A DNA stretch of 56,000 nucleotides from Cryptomeria japonica (lineage: Eukaryota > Streptophyta > Pinopsida > Cupressales > Cupressaceae), in NCBI RefSeq assembly GCF_030272615.1, contig NC_081411.1:185740449-185796448 (forward strand). The letters run 5' to 3'. Below are positions 44,121 to 55,783 of this stretch, one piece after another. The position numbers and the translations under genes were made by a program. Numbering within the stretch: position 1 is the first letter of the stretch; the number at the start of each line of letters is the position of its first letter. The notes beneath the pieces are model-generated. The model saw only the letters and a list, made by a program, of their open reading frames with translations, was not told where the DNA came from and did no database searches.

Positions 44121-45234
44121 TCACTTGGATGAAGAATCTCCTGTCAATGGAGTAATACTTTGTTCTACCAGTGAAGGAATAGTCTCATCAACATTCTGAT
44201 CTGTCTTTCTAATCCATTGTTTTGAAAATTCTTGCTTTACTTCATCAACCTTCTCTTTGCCTTTTAAACTGGATCCTTTATTATTTGCCAGTGAAATCTT
44301 GCTTCTACAAAACTTTGCAATATGTCCAATCTTGTTACAAGCATAACAAGTCACATTGCTTTTCTAAATAGCCTTTCCATATCCTATGTTAGTTTGTGTT
44401 CTACATCGATTAGATAAGTGACCATATCTTCCACAAACATAACATCTTACATTCATTCTACAATTTTTTGAATTATTACCAATTTTTTTGCATTTGGAAC
44501 ATTGACCGGTGGGTGTATTAGTGATCTGATAGTTTCTTGACCTACATTTATTTTCTCTATGACCATACTTGTTATAGTTAAAGAATTTCCCATTAAATTT
44601 GTAGGCATTAGGTTGTTTTACCAATTTGCTGTGATCATGATTGTTTGCAGTACCAGAGCTTTCACTAACTTCAAATCCAATTCCATTGGTGTCTCCATTA
44701 GGTTTTTTGACTTTTCAACATATCATCAAGTTCTTCTGAACTTTTCTTGAATTTCTCTTTGTGTTGATTTGTAGTAGCCAACTCATTTTTCAAAAAATCC
44801 TTATGTCTCATATGTTTAGTTTTATCATGTTCCATGTGAATCAGATATGTCTTCAACATATCATTCTCATGACTGAGTCTTAGATTTTCATTTCCAGCAT
44901 CATTGAGTCTCCTAGTCAGGTCATCTTCACTTTTCTTCTTGTCTTCAATGTCTTTACAAAATCTCATAGTCATGTCTTGCATGTCATTCCTCAAGGTCAT
45001 GTTTTCTCGCATCATCTTGCTTACAAGATCATTAAGAGTTTCCTTTTCATCATCACCATTCTGTATCTTCTCATGAAATTCTCTTCTTTTGTTTCTAGCA
45101 ATAGTGAGATTTTCCTAAAGTCCTTGAATGAATTCCTATGTAGTCCTTAGATCATCTTCAAGTTTGATATTCTTCAACTTTTTTGCATCAAAGTCTGCAA
45201 GAGTTTGTTCCAATTGCTTTCTCAAGTTTTCCAT
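44121..45234 (-). pseudogene. ORF1 of element B: coiled-coil, zinc-knuckle Gag-like protein (decayed)
   Basis: The first ATG after the primer site gives MENLRKQLEQTLADFDAKKL; the same frame is also open upstream of it (SLRNILTPVQ), so the true start is uncertain. A long charged coiled-coil-like region (to about 44700) is broken by stops, and a one-base insertion in an A-run near 44703 shifts the frame. Zinc knuckles follow: a damaged first one, CSKCKKIGNNSKNC (His lost), CYVCGRYGHLSNRC and CYACNKIGHIAKFC. An in-frame TAG separates the last two, as in copy A. The frame ends at 44121. It is probably the particle or RNA-binding protein; no capsid fold is recognised. Confidence 0.78.
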
Positions 45235-45290
45235 TTGTACTGGTGTCAGAATATTCCTCAAGCTATTAGGCTTTTCAAAATAGAGGACTA

Positions 45291-45304
45291 GGCTCTGTTA
45301 CTAA
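45291..45304 (-). other. Primer binding site of element B (initiator-Met type)
   Basis: Minus strand TTAGTAACAGAGCC follows the LTR end almost directly. The plant initiator-Met-tRNA site is TGGTATCAGAGCC, so 11 of 13 positions fit. Typical of copia-type elements. Confidence 0.72.
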
Positions 45305-45305
45305 T

Positions 45306-46090
45306 TTTTAGGATTCCCAAAGATACTGAGAGGGGGGGTGAATCAGTATCTAACTGGTTAATAGATTTTCAGACCTTATTAAATATTTTGCATTCCAAAA
45401 CAATGTACCGGTAAACATGAATTAATGTAGTAAATATGAACAATAAAAACAACATAGAAAGCACACCATAACACAATATTTTTGGTGAGGAAACCTGGTG
45501 TGGGAAAAACCTCGGTGGGATTTGTGACCCACAATATTCACTCACTAGCTAATGAATGGATATTACTTAAAATAGTGTGCCTGCACATGCAGAAAGGCCA
45601 ACTACCTAGAGCTCACTACTCAAATACAAAAGGAAGTCTCACTGACTTACAAAATGGATTATGAGAATCCAATATGTTGTACTACTACAAAAGAGCATCT
45701 GCTATGCTAGGTTCAGTACCGGTTTAAGCTCATACAATAACCATTAACCCTTGAAAAAAATTTGCCTTAATATTCACACATTACTTATGCATTATCCATC
45801 ATATGTCCATCCTTTTTTGCATCTTCTTATGATGTACAAGATCTCATACTTATATATAAGTCTTATTACAATACACCTTGTCAGCTTACAAAAAAGATAT
45901 GATAATTAAATACAAAATAAAATAATCAAAATCATGTCGGTTGAGATGCTGATAAACATAATTGTCATTGTTGATGAACTATCTACTGGTGTAGAGTTTG
46001 TTGGTGTCGATGCCATAAGATTGAAAGGTTGCCATCAATGACAGCACCTTCAATCACCTTTAACTACCTTTAGAGTGTTCAATGCCAACA
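45306..46090 (-). repeat. 5' LTR of element B
   Basis: 785 bp; ends ATGCCAACA on the plus strand (LTR start TGTTGGCAT) and begins TTTTAGGATTCCC (LTR end, with the terminal CA changed to AA). It aligns with the split 3' LTR with many differences. Flank ATGAA at 46091-46095. Confidence 0.9.
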
Positions 46091-47844
46091 ATGAATCCAT
46101 GGGAGTCTGAAGAGTATGTTGTATGTTAGATCGAGGCCTAGGACTTGACAAACCACATCCTTTGTAACCGACCTTACTCTGAGAGGTAAAGTGATTGTGC
46201 CCTTGGATGAGCGCTCTTCATCATCATATATTTTAATGGTGATTTTATTTGTAGCATTCACAAGTTTATCTGAATATCCTAATTGTATTATTGTGTTCAA
46301 CGTACATATATTGATACTAGCTCCTCCATCTATCAGGACTCATTTTATTTGGTGTTTGTGTAGGAAGGCTTCAATGTGTAAAGGTGCATTATGCAGCTGG
46401 CTTACAGAGGTGTTGTCGACTTTGGTGAATGTAAGAGAATGTAGAATCAAAATTTATCCCACCATGGATTGAAAATGGTCCACATTCAGATAAGTGGGAA
46501 TAGAGGTTTCTCTTAGGACTTTGTCAAGTATGGCTTTATGCAAAGGAGAGATGCGCAACAATTCTATGATTGAGATAAGTGCGGGTGTCTTCCCTAATTG
46601 TTCTACTAGGTCATACTCATTTTTGGCTGATGAGGAAATGGTGGTTTTAGTTGGAGCACCTTGCAAGGTGACTTTACCTCAATGAGTTGTGACATTACAT
46701 TCAGAGGTAGATTCAGAAGAAGGCCCAATGCCTTTTAGGACAACTTTGGGACTTTGGGTAGAACTTCCAAGCATTTTGTCCTTTATGATAGTAGTAGAAA
46801 CATAGTTTTCCATCAAAATGTGATTAACAGTTCAATCATAATCATAGGACACTTTGGTATAGTTAGCTTGCTCATCTGTGGCTTTGGTTTTTCCCTTGTC
46901 ATGCTTAGGGAATGGTTCCTTAAACATCTGATGTTCTTGATTGGATGTATATCCTTCGATCTCAATATCACCTCTATCAATAAGATCATGTATAATATTC
47001 TTCAAGCGATGGTAATTTCTTGTCTTATGTCCCTTTCTCTTGTGATATTCGCAATACTCATCGGCATTCCACCAATTTGGTCTAACTTTTGGCTCATATG
47101 GAGGATTGTCAGGAATTGTTATTATCTTGTTTCCCACTAGCTTCCTAAAAGCCAATTCAAGTGATTCTCCCAATGGAGTGTATTTCCTTCATGGTTTTGA
47201 AGTTGCTTGACTATTCACTTGGTTGTTTCTAGAACTTGGTCCAGAAAGAATGATTTTTGGTCTCACCGTGTTAGCATCAACAACACCATCATTTACTCTA
47301 TTCTTGTTCTTGTTCCAAAATTGTGGCTTGTCCTTTCATTTAAAGTCCTCTTTGTTTTCTTTGAATATCTTAATGACTCCTTGCTCAATTAGGACCTTCT
47401 CTATTTCTAGGCCTTTCTCAATGATGTCCATGAAAGTGGACAAACAAGATTTTATCAAGCCATAACCAATTTATCTGTTCACATTCTATTTGAACATCTC
47501 TACCATTTGTTTTTGTAGAATTTCACAAGAGCATCTATTGGCTAAATTCCTCCATCTTTGTAAGAATGATGAAAATGATTCCCCATCCTTTTGCTTGGTG
47601 TTGCACAAAATGGTGACTGATATATCTATCTCTATGTTGCATGAGAAATGTTCAATAAAAGATTCTACTAGATCACAACATGATTTAATTATAGGTAAAA
47701 GTTAGGGGAACCATTCCATACCTTGGTCACCTAAGATTTGTGGCAACAATCGCATCAAGTATGTTTCTTCTGCTACTACCTCAATGCAAGCTATGAAAAA
47801 TTGTCTTATATGCATCTTACAGTCTCCTTTTTGTCTATACTTAT
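46091..47844 (-). pseudogene. Gag C-terminal half and protease of element G
   Basis: Minus-strand reading follows C's residues from about 338 to 920. Landmarks: HIRQFFIACIEVVAEETYL, SSFLQRWRNLANRCSCEI, YTPLGESLELAFRKLVGNK, the knuckle CEYHKRKGHKTRNY (last Cys lost), a DLVEQLGKTPALISIIELLRI block and protease VLIDGGASINICTL near 46290-46330. Numerous stops, several where C has CAA or CAG, and frame changes show long decay. Element H enters at its right end; element B at its left. Confidence 0.88.
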
Positions 47845-49703
47845 TGATGCCCTCCTAAATGGCACAAGGTTAGTCTAAGATCAATCCACACAAAACACAC
47901 AAGACGTTAGAGTTAATCAATAAAAAACTAAACACAAATGAAGGCATTCCAAGAGAGATACTAAAAACACATGCTAATGAATCTAACTAAAGAAGTAAGA
48001 CAATGAGACATCTCCAACTGTCTCTTAGCATGAGATTAGCTCCTTCTCCCTTGTTCCTCTCCTCTCCAAGTTCCAAAATAGTGTAGCTCTCAGCAGCTTT
48101 TTGCACTATGGATGCTTATGGAGGATTGAGATTGTAGAATAGCTCCAAACATGAAATGAAAAGCTATTTTAATGCTAAAATGATATATTTTAATCAAAAG
48201 ACAAAAGATTAGATTGTTTATGCTAAAATGCTCTCTAAAATGTCTATAGCTTAGATGCATACAAGTTTTCAGGATGTGGATTATGAAGGAATGGGCTCTA
48301 TTTATAGGGAAAATGGAGCAATGGATGGCCAGGATTGAAAGGTTTAATCAAGGGTCAAGCTTGAAAGTTGGGGATCCATGTGCACAATTTGCACCAATGA
48401 AATGGTGACAAATGTCAACATAGGGTTGGGTTGAGAGAAGAGGTTGGAGGCATTAAAGGCTTGAGAAGACCTCATGGTTATCTAGAAGGTAAGGGTCAAG
48501 TCTAAATTAAGATTACCAATTGGATTAGGAGTTAATGCAAGGATAAACCTTTGTGCAAATGATTAAGAGATAATCATGGTCAAAGCATTAAAGGCTTGAT
48601 GAGACCCTTGGGTTGGGTAGAGGTTGAGTCAAAACAAATGTTTTAACCATGTGGGAGGGTTTGAGGTAACCATTAATGGTTATTGGAGACTTTGTGGATT
48701 AAGTGGTTGAAGGTTGAAAGCCTTCAATGGTTATCAAAGACTTTGAGGGTTAATTTGTTGAACACACAAAGCATTAATTGCTTTTCAAAGACTTTGGAGT
48801 CTTTGAGAAGTGACTCCAATTTGCTTAGGAATGTGACAATATTTAGGGGATGGATTAGGCTAATTAGGAAGGGTTTAGAAGAATCTAGAAGGGGTTTAGG
48901 CATACAAGTGGATTTTGTAGGAAAATACAAGTGGGAGAAATTTTGGTATTTTCAATTAAAATAAAATCATTTATTTCAATTAAATGGTGTAATTTGCATT
49001 TGGATAAATATTCAAATAAATATTAATTTATTTAAATGAGAAAAATGAAGATAAAGCATTAAAATGCTTGAAGACTTTGAGGGAAACCATTAAAGGCTTG
49101 AAGACTTTAAGGAAAACCATTAAAGTCTTAAGAAGATTATAGAAGGAAGCCATCAAGTTTGAAGACTTTAAAGCCATCAAGTTTGAATACTTTAAGGGAA
49201 ACCATTAAAGGTTTCAAGTGGGTGAGGATAAATAGGATTTTAAATAAATAATTTATTTAAAATAGTTGTACAACTTGCTTTTGTAGGAAAATACAAGTGG
49301 GTGGAGGTTAAAGGTGATTTAAATAAATTATTTATTTAAAATAATTGTGCAACTTGTATTTGTAGGAAAATGCAAGTGGGTGGAGGATAAAGGTGATTTT
49401 AAATAAATGATTTATTTATTTAAATGTGAGAGGTGGGATTTTGGGGGTTTTAAATAAATATTAATTTATTTAAATGTGAGAGAAGATTTAATTAAATAAA
49501 TATGATTTATTTATTTAATTAATGGTCTGAATTTGGTTAAGTGAATTAAATCAAATAAATTGAATAATTTATTTAATTAATAGGAGAATAGGGTTAAGAT
49601 GAATTAATTAAATATTAATTTAATTAATTATTAATTGATGGTTAAATAATCAAATAATTACTAAGTATTCATTTAATTAAGTGGACAGATTTATGTGACT
49701 ACA
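47845..49703 (-). repeat. Solo LTR H (1,859 bp, minus strand)
   Basis: Flanked by CTTAT duplications (47840-47844 and 49704-49708) and interrupting G's gag at FDKY. On the minus strand it starts TGTAGTCACATAAATC and ends GGAGGGCATCA. A strong TATA box, TATAAATAG, is at 48306-48298, about 1.4 kb in, fitting an LTR promoter. The start resembles C's LTR (TGTAGACACC) and it has the same TTAATTAAATAAAT blocks, so a Tat-type LTR is likely. Internal near-repeats occur at about 49060-49210 (ACCATTAAAGGCTTGAAGAC) and 49255-49400 (TGTAGGAAAATACAAGTGGG). No coding region, so it is a recombination remnant. Confidence 0.88.
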
Positions 49704-50795
49704 CTTATCAAACTTTTGTGTTATGAACTGTGTAGGAATATGAGGCATTGGAATGCTTTTGTCAAATCGATAGGGACATATGCCTCTCATTGTGTAAGTT
49801 GGCTTTGGTGTATTTATGTCTTTCATTTTCTTTTGTAAGTCCTTTATTTGTTGTTCCAAATTGTTCTTAGGTGGAGATGGACTTCTTGGACCATATCCCA
49901 TGCCTGAGCTACTAGGTGGAGGAGGAGGATACTACATATATGGATGGTATTGATCATAAACATGTTCATATGGAGGAGGTTTATAATGACACTGCGTATA
50001 GGAACCACCTAGTATAGATTTATAATGAGGAATAGAATATCTACTTTGTCCATGTATATCATATTCTATAGGCATGTCATGAGTTTGTTCTTGTGTAGTG
50101 CCCCCAAATTCGACATGGGGTTTTATTGTGTCCAAATTTTGAGCATGCCTCTGAATATCCAATTGTTTTGGAGGTTTTTTCTTAGCATTGGTATGCAATT
50201 GAGTGTATTTATCTGCATAAGACTTCCATAATGGCCCGCATAGACAAAGTTGTTCATGAGATGCACTTTCGTGAGTATCATAAGATTGACCATGTGTATT
50301 GGGGATCTCAAGTTTTTGAAAAAAGGATGATGGTGACTTGGGCACAAAATGTGGTCCTCTATTACCTCCACTATTAGGCCTCCTTTGATCCATGTTGAGT
50401 TGAGTTTCTTGCATAGGTTGATTTTCCACTATTTGAGACATGTCAAAATCATGAGGTATCTTAGTTCCACTTTGTGCCATCACTTGTAGAAAATATTATC
50501 TATTTCTTCTCATGATTTCCTCAACCAATCTATTAAAATGGGGATCCATAATAGAGTCTTCCACTTCTGGTGAATGTACTGAAATGTTGTCCACATTTTC
50601 ATTGCATGTATCATTCTTGTTTGTATTATTCATGTTCTCAACATTTTGAATGTTTCTATAGATATTCATGTTAGGTAATGTGGTATGATCAAAATTAAAA
50701 AAGATATCATTGTTGTATTCATAACCACTCATGTTTGTGGACTCTTGAGCCTCTTTAGCTTCTCTCCTAGATTTTTGGGAATGATTTTCAACCAT
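49704..50795 (-). pseudogene. Gag N-terminal part of element G
   Basis: Starts MVENHSQKSRREAKEAQES, equivalent to C's MVETRLQKSRRIAKEAQGS. It continues with EDSIMDPHFNRLVEEIMRR, YEHVYDQYHPYM, SPSPPKNNLEQQIKDLQKK and KPTYTMRGICPYRFDKSIPM to the H insertion. Stops lie where C has CAA codons (RDRQYF; YMQQ). Sequence between residues 130 and 260 is diverged and partly longer than in C. Confidence 0.87.
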
Positions 50796-51165
50796 GAACT
50801 AGGTCTTGACCAAGATGTGTGAGACTAAATGAAAATGGAAGGAGTATGGAAGACCAAGAGTTGGATGGAATGTAAATGAATCCGATGTGTACTTGCAATG
50901 TCCAAAGTGTATGACCAGGTATGTGTGTAGTAGAGTAGGTGTGGCTTCTAAAGAGATGATAGATTCTCTTGATGTGGTAATTTTACCTTGACTCTAAGTG
51001 AGACCAAATGAGACCCAAAGGTTATAGACCTTGATGAGGGACCACTTAGCAAAATGTTGTTGTATGTATTGTGTTGACAAAGTAAGATGAGGACAAGCAA
51101 GTGACCTTTTGACTCAAGTTTTGACAAATGTGAATGTAATGCAAGATGTAAAGCAATGATGAACT
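50796..51165 (-). other. Leader of element G just upstream of gag
   Basis: Aligns, reverse complemented, with C at about 26400-26768, for example the stretch ending AAAGGTCACTTGCTTGTC (51094-51111). No gene. Element E starts at 51166; GAACT at 51161-51165 is its left flank. Confidence 0.78.
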
Positions 51166-51953
51166 TGTTAGGATTCCCAAAGATATTGAGAGGGGGGGTG
51201 AATCAGTATTTGACCCGTGAGTAAATTTACTTGAATTATAACATGAAAAGCTATTCAAAACTATGTACCGGTAAACCAGAAATAATGTAGCAAATAAGAA
51301 AAGCAACCACAACGTAAGAGACACACCATAACACAATATTTTTAACAAGGAAACTCAGTGTGGGAAAAACCTTGGTGGGATTTGTAATCCACAATACTCG
51401 CTTACTGGCCAATAAGGGAATATTACTATTTACAATAGGGGCCTACACATGCAGGAAGGCCAAGTGCCTAGAGCTCTCTGCTTAGATACAAAATGAAGTC
51501 TCACTGACTTACAAAATTGGATTATACAAATCCAATGTCTTGTACTACTTTAGATCAACATCTACTATGCCAGATTCACTACCGGTTTAAGCTCTGCAAT
51601 ACACATAAACCCTTTTCCTAATAATTCACACATTAGGTCTACTATATTCTTTTCATACTTCACATACTAAATGATCTACAATGATCTCATACATATATGA
51701 GTCATATTACAATCCACCATGTCGGCTTACAAAATATTTTACAATTAATTACAAAATTCATTTATACAAAATTCATGTCGGCCATGGTGTCAATAATCCT
51801 CTTTTTTGGTGTCAGTGATCTATATGCCAATGTAGAGTCTATCAGTGTCGATGCCTATGTCTTCCTATAGGTATCACATGATTGTAAGGTTTCCATCAAT
51901 GACAATACCTTAAATCACCTACAATTTCTCATTGGAGTGTGCATTTTCCAACA
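51166..51953 (-). repeat. 3' LTR of element E
   Basis: 788 bp; plus-strand reading starts TGTTAGGATTCCC and ends TTTTCCAACA, so the LTR runs TGTTGG to CCTAACA on the minus strand. It matches the LTRs of A and B. Confidence 0.9.
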
Positions 51954-52140
51954 ATCTCTCCATTTGGCATTGATGGCAATACTCATGAGAAAAATCAAAA
52001 GGTGTCCAAAATGATGTCCAAAAAGAATCTAGCAAAATTGTCTTACCAAAACTATGTGCCCAAAAATGTATGCTCCCCCTGAGCTGATGATGTCCTATTC
52101 TGATCATTTTTCTCATCTCCACTACTCCCCCTTTGACATC
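51954..52140 (-). other. Polypurine tracts of element E
   Basis: Minus strand CCAAATGGAGAGAT abuts the LTR (one G changed to A or T relative to A's tract). A better-kept copy, GTCAAAGGGGGAGTAG, lies near 52123-52138. Confidence 0.65.
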
Positions 52141-52154
52141 AATGACAATGGTTG

Positions 52155-55100
52155 TCATTCATAGTCAGTGAAGTGTGGTTCCTGCCTAGATCCTTGTAAC
52201 CGGTGGGTTACCATTTGGAAAAGATCTGCCAATACTAAATTCTGACTGTCACAGAATCTCTTACTATCATGTAATGCCTCTTGTGTTCTTTGAACTGTGC
52301 TGGTGAGTATGTTCATTTTCTCTTCCAGTGTCTTGAGTCTAGGAACCAAAGCCTCAGAAATTTCTTTTCTCAAAGAAATGAGGTAATCTAGTTTGGGACC
52401 AAGTTTACATTTTAAGTTCTTTTCCTTATTCTTTATTTTCTCTTTATCCTTTTCTAACTTCTCAATTTTCTCTTCAAGATCTGCAATTTTCTTTTCAATT
52501 TCCAAAAATCAATCTGATGTGCCTATTAGATTGTCAGCAATATTGTTTATTTCATCTTGTGCCTTTCTCATCTCTAAATCTATGTCTTCAGTCAAAATGT
52601 TAGTTTTACAAGTATCTCTGTATAGTTTCTTGAAATCCAAAATTGTTTCTCCTAGTGCCGGTAATAAGGTGTCTATTTTCTCCTTATTCTTCTTGACTAT
52701 TCCCTCAAATAATTTTTCTTTCTCCTTTTCCATCCTTTCTTTAAATGTGTCTTCATTTATCTGATCAACTGTCAAAATGTTACCGGTGATGAATTTAGAC
52801 AAAGTGTCTAGTTGACCTAAAGAATCTTTATTATCCACAATGCACTTGGGTGCTATTAATTTAAGAATAGGAATTGTGTCATCAATAGCCTTATAGGCTT
52901 GTGCATAACACTTTGTGAGTTTCTTTATTGAGTCCAGTAAGACCTCTATCATATTTGTAGGCCAGAATTTTGCTATTGAAGTACCGAGTGTCTACCCAAC
53001 TATTTTCACAATCTCCATGCTATGAGTTGTAGTAATAACCTTGCTTGTTTCGACCTCTAGTAGGTCAATTTGTGTTTGCATTTCTATTAGCAAAGGTTTA
53101 GGCTTTTCAATTTTTATCAGTGGTACTATCTTGGTCTGAACCTGTGTCTCAACTTGTTTATGTTTTGGTTTCTCCATTTGTGTCTCAGGAGGTTTCTCTG
53201 AGCTCTCAACAACTGGTTTCTTAGATGTAGTCTCTGTATGCACTTCCGGTTTCTCAGTTTGTACCTCTACACTATCCATTTCCAGTTCTCCTAATTGTTT
53301 TTCCATTTTATGTACCGGTTCTTCTAATGGTTTACTAGTGGTGTCTTCTGCTGTTTGCTTTGTCTGAGTAGGTTTTTATGTGCTTATGTTTACAATATCA
53401 TTAACCTCAACATCTGCAGCCGGTGATGCAGTAGTCACATCTTTCTTTTTATCCTTAGTTGTTTCTTTGTCTACCATAATATTCACCTCTTGAGTGTCTA
53501 TATTCATAGTATATAATATCTCTAACTTAGGATTTGTATCCTCTTGAGGAGTCTTCATACTCTCTGTTGTCAGTTGGTTGTCAGTAGTATGTGCCGATGG
53601 AGTATTAGAAAGAGGTGGGAGTAAGTTGTTGGTTATTTTTAGGCTTGGAGGACCACCTACCTTACCTTTCCCCTTATCCCTATCCTTCTGATAGACTCTG
53701 ACAGTCTTAGGTCTTTTAAGTTCTTCATGTTTTTCTTTTTCAACAAAGAATATGTCCCATTGATCCCCAATCTCTTCTGAAATTTCATTTACTCTTCCTA
53801 CCATCAATGCTACATGCTGGTGAATGGTTGAAAATACTATCCGATTGGCCTCACTGATTAATTTGTCTATCTCATCAAGTGAGTTTACTAGATGCACTAC
53901 AAGTACTTTTTCAATTTTTATTTTCTTGTCCAGCTCAACAATGGCTGCCCTTCTAGCTTCTAGTCTTCTATACAAATCATTGGGTATTTCATCAACAATT
54001 TCCATCAAAAATTTCTTGTATATATCCAAGTGTAAAATTACACTATTTTCTATGCTTTCTTTGTCATCAACGGAAAGTGTGTTATACAGTTTGCTAATGT
54101 TTTTCAACTTTCCATCCTCTATTATTTCACTTAAGAGTTTATCCAGTGGAGCAATATCTTGTTTTACCTTCTTCTTTGGAGTTAACTTCTTAACTGGAGG
54201 CCTCACTGCCTGTTGCTTTTGTCTTGTTCTCCTAGGTGTGTGTGAGGGTACCGGTGAGGGTTTTATTTTCCTTTCTACCCTTTTGAATACTGCTGGCATA
54301 TCACTCTTAGAAGAAATTGCAACCAGTGAAAGATGAGTTTTCGGTTGAAGTCCTTCCAACTCACTTTCTTTGACACTAGTTTGATTCAATACATCTTCCT
54401 TAATTGCTTTTTCTTGTCTAGTGCCTTTCCTTACTATTTGTTCAACTTTCTTGACTCTTTTCCTAGACTGAATACCACTTTCAATTGTTTCTACACTTCC
54501 AAAGATTTTCTCAGAGAGTTCTTTTGGTTCTTCAAGGAGGGCTTTTGCATAATTTTCAATAATGCTATCATATGTTTCATATCTCATTTCAGTTACCTGG
54601 ATAGTTCTAGGGACAACTATCTCCATCCAGATTTCATCTTTCTTGATTACAAAACATATTTCCTTTTGATATTTATCCACAATTGCTTGAGATGGCCTTA
54701 TTCTTGTCTTCATTTGAGCCTTTAGTGCTTGAAAATGTTCGTTTATATTTTTCTCTCTGTTTTCTCCCATGTTGTTTAATAGATCCAATAGTTGCTTTCC
54801 TACCAGTATATCAAAGCCAAAATCTCTCCTACCAATACTGGGTACTTTCTTAGTAATGTACAACATTAAACATACAAGCAAATTTCCAAATCTAAAGGTT
54901 CCTTTCTTATCTCCTTTGATCTTTTTCAGATTGTCTATCAATTCATCTTTGAGCCATTCACACACATCTATTCTAGCATTATCATTAACCATGTCATATG
55001 CACTTTTAATACATAGGCTAGATACTGAGTTTAACCTATTTTCATGCATATCTTTGTAGCCTAAAATCATATTGACAAATTTGACATTGATGTCCTTCAC

Positions 55101-55634
55101 ATCATTTACCCTTAGAGACCTTTTGTCAAATGTTGCCCCAGTTAGATCCATCACTGTGTCATTTGAGACCCTTTTAGTTCTATCAGGTCTGCTACCGGTG
55201 GAAGGTAACCCTATTACTACCTTAACCACTTCTTTGGTGATCTTATGAATTGAATCCAACCAAAATAATTCACCATGGACTCTTCTTAGGACTATTCTTA
55301 TCACATCTTCAGGAAAATCAGGAATGCTAAGAATATCCACAAAACCTAGGGTTTTTACTCCCTTGTGTTCCGGTTTGATATTGCCATTTTCATCACAAAT
55401 CATAGTTTTATGCGTGTTCTTGATTTCATCATCTCCTAGTTCCTCTATATGACAATGTATGTATATTCTAGGATCTTCAGCATATACTACTTCCTTAGGT
55501 ATTTTTGAATTTGCACCTATGGTATCATCTTTCTTTGCAATTTCAGGAACAAGCTTGAATATAGGTCTAGGGTGCTTGATAACTTCAATCACAATAGGGT
55601 TTGTAATAAATTCAGGTCTGGATGAGGATGCCAT
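52155..55634 (-). pseudogene. ORF2 of element E: 1,160-codon protein of unknown function (three stops)
   Basis: A single frame from MASSSRPEFITNPIVIEVIKHPR to the final TGA, broken only at 53376-53378 (TAA), 52992-52994 (TAG; copy B has CAG, VVGQS) and 52509-52511 (TGA). The first 752 codons are open. Visible regions: a globular N-terminal ~430 residues with FWLDSIHKITKEVVKVVIGLPSTG, VCEWLKDELIDNLKKIKGDKK and FRFGNLLVCLMLYITK; a basic segment near 470-510 (RTRQKQQAVRP, KKLTPKKKVKQ) like a nuclear or nucleic-acid-binding tail; a T/E/P-rich linker (about 690-880); and a C-terminal coiled coil (MEIEKKIADLEEKIEKLEKDKEK). No enzyme motif or membrane span is seen. It lies beside the 3' LTR with its own TATA box. 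A structural, accessory or env-position protein is possible; I do not recognise it. Confidence 0.82.
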
Positions 55635-55777
55635 AGTATAAATACCTCAATCTACCTTAGGGATGAGTGCTTGGATGAACTGCTTCACTTTTTCACTAAG
55701 AATGCCTTCACTCAGGAATTTTGGCACTCTCGATGATTTGAATGCTCGGTGAATGAAAAAGGAGCAAAAACACTTGC

Positions 55778-55783
55778 TTTATA
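55778..55783 (-). promoter_or_regulatory. Internal TATA box upstream of ORF2 (element E)
   Basis: TATAAA on the minus strand, 149 bp before the ORF2 ATG at 55634. Same position as in A and B. Confidence 0.62.

Larger units (their letters stand above)
23184..46090 (-). mobile_element. Pol-less LTR retrotransposon, copy B (minus strand), split by element C
   Basis: Complete element: 5' LTR 45306-46090, primer site, ORF1, internal TATA, ORF2, polypurine tract, and a 3' LTR in two parts (39914-40229 and 23184-23645) separated by C. The target duplication is ATGAA (23179-23183 and 46091-46095). Without C and its duplicated ATATT, B is about 6.6 kb, with a 5.07-kb interior that has no protease, RT, RNase H or integrase. 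Its two LTRs differ at many sites, so B is clearly older than C. It interrupts G between its protease and the following segment. Confidence 0.92.
7420..51165 (-). mobile_element. Tat-type Ty3/gypsy retrotransposon G, minus strand, interrupted by four later insertions
   Basis: Four pieces read as one minus-strand element colinear with C: 49704-51165 (leader, Gag N-terminus), 46091-47844 (rest of Gag, protease), 21463-23183 (post-protease segment, integrase C-terminus, downstream noncoding) and 7420-11246 (noncoding, antisense mobile-domain remnant, 3' LTR). The gaps are exactly D, B and H, two of them (B and H) with clean target duplications; E interrupts the leader. The 5' LTR lies right of the window. 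The reverse transcriptase, RNase H and integrase-core stretch is missing and about 0.8 kb of unrelated sequence stands in its place (22121-22930), so G was probably non-autonomous. It interrupts P at 7420. Confidence 0.82.

Noticed and set aside
53824-54336. Plus-strand frame of 170 codons opposite ORF2 of E, and similar frames at 41208-41720 and 54333-54725
   Set aside because: Mirror frames of the Lys/Glu-rich ORF2 coding strand; composition (Ser/Phe/Leu-rich) is the expected artefact.
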